In this document: positions 6,735 to 8,889 of the stretch, in pieces
Numbering within the stretch: the stretch's first letter is position 1
Layout: each line of letters begins with the position of its first letter
Origin: an uncultured Veillonella sp.
Lineage (GTDB): Bacteria; Bacillota; Negativicutes; Veillonellales; Veillonellaceae
Length of the DNA stretch: 8,889 bases
Assembly: GCA_900550455.1 (NCBI GenBank)
Contig: URSE01000040.1
Location: forward strand, 1 to 8,889
Reading direction: 5' to 3'
The notes under the pieces: generated by a model
What the model was told of the DNA's origin: nothing
The model's database searches: none
The model's input: only the letters and a program-made list of their open reading frames with translations
Program-made: the position numbers and the translations under genes

Positions 6735-7791
6735 AATTTGAAGACCTGCAAAATGTTGGTAAGCTATCCACAAAATCTAATAACTGGTTGATTGTCTTGT
6801 GTGTATAAACCTCACTTGTTACATCGCCGTTATGGCTATGCCCTACTATTTCTTTTAGAGTGAATAGATCTAGCTTTTGATTTCTTGCCATGGTAATAAA
6901 TGTATGACGAGTATCGTGCCGTTTGTGTTCTGATAGCCCTAATTCTTTACATAATCGCCCTAGACGGCGGTCAATGCGTTGCGGTATATAACCACTAGGC
7001 AAGAGGGTAAGGCTCTTAGAATCGAGCGCTAGATTATGGATTTCTTCAACGAACGGCAAAATACATTTATCAATAGGGATAATTCTATCTGTACCTGCTT
7101 TAGTCTTACCGCCACCAATCATATATCGCTTATCCAGGCGAACATTAGACATCTTAATGCCATATAATTCAACTGGTCTAAGTCCTGTATAGATATATAT
7201 CAATAGTACTTTGACTAACTTGTCATCTGTATGTTGCCATAGTGTAGCTATTTCCTTGTCAGTAAAAGGCTTGTGGATAGTCGATTTAACCAAAGGCGGT
7301 AAGGTTATCATGCTTGCGTAATTCTTGGTTACAATATCATTCTTGATAGCCTCTTTATAAACCCCACTGACTGCCTTTAGGATTGTCTCATGTGATGACC
7401 GCCCCAGGTGCTTATAGGCATCAAAAATCGCCTGTATATGGGCTAACCGTATATCTTGCATGGGCATATTCCATATAGGGGTTAGTTTTGCTTTGGCAGC
7501 ACTGAATTTGCCTTTCTTTATATCAACCCCTTGGCGTTCCTTTTCCTTTATCATCAAAGCCCACGCATCAGCAAAAGTAACGGACTGATTGTTATACTTA
7601 TCAGGGTTAAAATGATATTCCGCTAGGGCATTCCATGCGTCATTAGCTTTTGCGTATGAACCTAATCTTTTACGGATACATTTACCCTCATCGGTATATC
7701 CTATGGTTATCATGGCTACATACGGCTTTCTAAGTGGCTTATGCTTTAACTTATACACTGACCCAGTGCCGTTGGCTCTCTTCATTGCCAT
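6733..7791 (-). CDS. Phage-type tyrosine recombinase/integrase
   Basis: This 352-residue site-specific recombinase cuts and rejoins DNA through a 3'-phosphotyrosine link and would insert or excise the mobile element. The layout is standard: an AP2-like arm-binding domain at about 7-50 (NGTGSVYKL, KPYVAMITIGY), a SAM-like core-binding domain at about 70-160, and a catalytic domain from 175. All active-site residues are present: Arg205 in TGLRPVEL, Lys229 in GGGKTKAG, His292 and Arg295 in HDTRHTF, His318 in VGHS and the nucleophile Tyr329 in SEVYTH. The gene therefore looks intact. AAGGAG (minus strand, 7800-7805) lies 8 bases before the first ATG; a second ATG at codon 3 is less well spaced. 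It points towards yebC with candidate attachment sequences in between, and lies downstream of a secreted-protein gene and a hairpin. No excisionase is visible. Confidence 0.95.
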   Translation of the reverse strand: MAMKRANGTGSVYKLKHKPLRKPYVAMITIGYTDEGKCIRKRLGSYAKANDAWNALAEYHFNPDKYNNQSVTFADAWALMIKEKERQGVDIKKGKFSAAKAKLTPIWNMPMQDIRLAHIQAIFDAYKHLGRSSHETILKAVSGVYKEAIKNDIVTKNYASMITLPPLVKSTIHKPFTDKEIATLWQHTDDKLVKVLLIYIYTGLRPVELYGIKMSNVRLDKRYMIGGGKTKAGTDRIIPIDKCILPFVEEIHNLALDSKSLTLLPSGYIPQRIDRRLGRLCKELGLSEHKRHDTRHTFITMARNQKLDLFTLKEIVGHSHNGDVTSEVYTHKTINQLLDFVDSLPTFCRSSN

Positions 7792-7806
7792 ATTATCATC
7801 TCCTTA

Positions 7807-7855
7807 GACAACAATAGCCCTCTATTCTAATAACTAGAGTAGGGGGCTATTTGTC
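7807..7855 (-). terminator. Hairpin between the secreted-protein gene and the integrase
   Basis: Positions 7813-7829 pair with 7835-7851 over 17 bp including two G-U pairs, with a 5-base loop. GACAA (7807-7811) and TTGTC (7851-7855) give extra outer complementarity. On the minus strand it starts 8 bases after the stop of the secreted-protein gene and is followed by TTGTTGTC, an imperfect T run, then the integrase ribosome-binding site. It probably ends or damps transcription into the integrase. On the plus strand, with no gene reading in, it has no obvious use. Confidence 0.65.
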
Positions 7856-7859
7856 TTAA

Positions 7860-8267
7860 TTAAAGCGAAGAAAACCACATGCGATAAGCCGTGTAAAACA
7901 CAGCATTGCCTGTATTGTATCCGTTTGAACCTTTTGAAATATCCATGACTTGCCTGTCAGGTAGAACATCCCAAGTGTTTCCGTTGTCTAGACTTCCCTC
8001 AGTTGTGGAGATTTTCATTTCTTTAGTATTAATATCATAGAAGAATCTTGATTTATACAATACAACTACGCCTCGTTCTAAACTAACATGCTTTACAACG
8101 GCATCAATAGTATAGAGCGGTGGCTCATATCGGACTACGTTAACACTATCTACGTCAATATACCAATCCGACATAATATTACTTGACACTCTTACGAAAT
8201 CTGTAGCCGATACAGGTGTGAATAAAGAGCAAACCATAACCAATAACAATACAAATACCTTTTTCAT
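7860..8267 (-). CDS. Small secreted protein, adhesin-E-like pattern, unknown function
   Basis: The start is placed at the MKKVFVLLLV codon (8265-8267), because GAGGGAAG lies 5 bases before it; an in-frame ATG 21 bases further up (8286-8288) lacks a ribosome-binding site and would spoil the signal peptide. The 135-residue product has a clear type I signal peptide: Lys2-Lys3, a hydrophobic core, and a cut after VSA near residue 21. The mature protein has about 114 residues, includes WYIDVDSVNVV and a beta-strand-like alternation, and lacks cysteines. The YIDxDSV phrase recalls small surface proteins of the adhesin-E kind (PF16747), which is only a resemblance. It lies between a peptidase fragment, whose stop overlaps its ribosome-binding site, and the integrase, so it may be element cargo such as a phage conversion or exclusion factor. 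Confidence 0.75.
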   Translation of the reverse strand: MKKVFVLLLVMVCSLFTPVSATDFVRVSSNIMSDWYIDVDSVNVVRYEPPLYTIDAVVKHVSLERGVVVLYKSRFFYDINTKEMKISTTEGSLDNGNTWDVLPDRQVMDISKGSNGYNTGNAVFYTAYRMWFSSL

Positions 8268-8277
8268 ATAACTTCCC

Positions 8278-8460
8278 TCACAACACATGACAATAAAAGT
8301 TAACTCCTAATAGATCAGCATCATGTTCAGCATCATGCGTTATCCGCTCTATGATACCTGCTTGCAATTCACTATAAAAGTCATCGCCGTTTATATGCGT
8401 TAACTCATGCACATTGGCTAGCAACATTTCTCGTATGAGCGATTTTATATAGGTGTTAAT
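8278..8460 (-). pseudogene. Truncated zinc metallopeptidase fragment (ImmA/IrrE-like)
   Basis: A frame open from 8460 to the stop at 8278-8280 gives 60 residues; the first ATG (8425-8427) gives 49. It contains REMLLANVHELTH, whose HELTH (codons 8395-8409) is a zinc-binding HExxH, and 23 residues later EHDAD, matching the ExxAD third-ligand motif of gluzincins such as ImmA/IrrE. ImmA-type peptidases cleave phage or ICE repressors and usually sit beside integrase and repressor genes, which fits here. The normal N-terminal 60 to 70 residues are missing: two stops lie immediately upstream and that DNA is instead an integrase remnant. No good ribosome-binding site precedes the ATG. Its stop overlaps the ribosome-binding site of the secreted-protein gene. 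It could still be a tiny intact gene of unknown type. Confidence 0.55.
8316..8337 (-). repeat. 12-bp tandem duplication inside the peptidase fragment
   Basis: CAGCATCATG occurs at 8316-8325 and again at 8328-8337, a 12-base unit in tandem. On the coding strand it yields the doubled residues HDAE-HDAD over the putative third zinc ligand. A 12-base duplication keeps frame and looks recent because the two copies match over 10 of 12 bases. Confidence 0.7.
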
Positions 8461-8466
8461 TTATCA

Positions 8467-8589
8467 TTTGTAGATAAATCTATTTTTGTTGATATAATCA
8501 ATGGTTATTATAGCTACATATAATTTTATAAGATTTATATGTATGAGCTTATAAACCGCACCTATTTCAATTGTAATATTAATTGTAAC
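8467..8589 (-). pseudogene. Decayed copy of an integrase N-terminal domain
   Basis: Read on the minus strand from 8589, 41 codons align without a gap to the first 42 residues of the intact integrase in this window. GAVYKL, YVAIITIDY and the following IYK match its GSVYKL, YVAMITIGY and IRK. My hand count is 15 of 23 identical residues and 46 of 69 identical bases in the core. There is no start codon at the position of the integrase ATG (GTT instead), and two stops (TGA, TAA) follow directly at 8461-8466. Most changes run toward A and T. This is the AP2-like arm-binding domain of a second, dead integrase. It begins just after the stop of the 98-residue frame and ends where the peptidase fragment opens. 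Confidence 0.75.
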
Positions 8590-8889
8590 TATCTATTACT
8601 TTGCTTTGATTTTAGATGATCAATAAATCGATTTAACTCTTTAATGCTATCGTTATCTAGTGTATTCAATGCTTCATATATATCATTTAAAGCTATTGAT
8701 GGGGTAGAGTCATTTCTATCTTTATCTTTAAAATATGCTTTTCTTTCATAACCATCATCTTTTACAACTACTTCTCCATCTACTAATGAGCACCATCCAC
8801 CATATTCAATTTCAACAAGAGATTTTGCATCCCATGACCATCCATGATAAGGAGCACATAAATAATTTTCTGGTGCATACATCATATCT
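8589..8889 (-). CDS. Unrecognised protein, probably cut by the window edge
   Basis: A minus-strand frame runs from the window end to the TAG at 8589-8591. The first ATG is at 8883-8885, giving 98 residues, but the frame is still open before it and only four bases are visible, so no ribosome-binding site can be judged and the N-terminus may lie outside. The sequence includes CAPYHGWSWD near the start, rich in aromatic residues, then VEIEYGGWCSLVDGEVV, and a charged helical C-terminus (SIKELNRFIDHLK). There is no signal peptide, membrane segment or domain I recognise. The DNA is clearly more AT-rich than the genes at the left of the window. It precedes the integrase remnant and probably belongs to the mobile element. 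Confidence 0.6.
   Translation of the reverse strand, partial: DMMYAPENYLCAPYHGWSWDAKSLVEIEYGGWCSLVDGEVVVKDDGYERKAYFKDKDRNDSTPSIALNDIYEALNTLDNDSIKELNRFIDHLKSKQSNR

Noticed and set aside
8268..8288. Longer start (ATG at 8286-8288) for the secreted protein
   Set aside because: It would add MCCEGSY before the MKK signal peptide, lacks a ribosome-binding site, and the GAGGGAAG before 8267 fits the shorter start.
8471..8501. Small dyads TAGAT-AA-ATCTA and TTGAT-ATA-ATCAA as operators
   Set aside because: Five-base arms in very AT-rich DNA are expected by chance and they fall inside the decayed integrase segment.
8449..8502. Idea that another frame (STNDKLTPI) is the missing N-terminal part of the peptidase, joined by a frameshift
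   Set aside because: The same bases align better, in a different frame and without gaps, with the integrase N-terminal domain, so the peptidase-like look of that stretch is probably chance.
1..8889. CRISPR array, tRNA, rRNA or tmRNA genes, IS elements with terminal inverted repeats
   Set aside because: No repeat-spacer pattern, no tRNA-like 3' ends and no transposase were found on reading both strands.

Overview
The window reads as a chromosomal segment of a low-to-moderate GC Firmicute. The best guess is Negativicutes (a Veillonella/Dialister-like organism), from the style of TrmD, YebC and a PF09936-type SPOUT methyltransferase together with a glutathionylspermidine-synthase-like operon. 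That placement is inference from protein features, not from a search. By its left end and composition the window may be a whole contig: it opens with a perfect 35-bp inverted repeat over the trmD start, and its right end cuts a minus-strand reading frame.

Left part, 65-6471, is all on the plus strand, with short gaps, strong Shine-Dalgarno sites that often touch the upstream stop codon, and no terminator until the end. The order is trmD (tRNA m1G37 methyltransferase); a TIP30-like NAD(P)-binding SDR; a four-gene cassette of a DUF4178-type membrane protein, a DUF350 membrane protein, an anchored protein with a Gly/Tyr/Arg/Ser-rich tail and a glutathionylspermidine-synthase-type ATP-grasp ligase; a second SPOUT-fold RNA methyltransferase starting at TTG; and yebC, closed by a strong intrinsic terminator at 6483-6533. 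The cassette parallels E. coli yjfK-yjfL-yjfM-yjfC. It suggests that a cytosolic ligase joins a peptide or polyamine-like group to a substrate, perhaps the neighbouring anchored protein, in a membrane-linked process.

Right part, about 6540-8889, is a mobile-element end on the minus strand. It holds an intact tyrosine recombinase with all catalytic residues, preceded in transcription order by a small secreted protein and a fragment carrying HExxH and ExxAD zinc-peptidase motifs (ImmA/IrrE-like). The spacer between yebC and the integrase contains a 9-bp direct repeat, a nested dyad and a second direct repeat that could be recombination sites.

The most unexpected item is at 8467-8589: a decayed, AT-drifted copy of the integrase's own N-terminal DNA-binding domain, aligned without gaps over 41 codons and ended by two stops. 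It lies between an unrecognised 98-residue frame at the window edge and the peptidase fragment. This suggests repeated insertion or duplication of integrase modules at this site.
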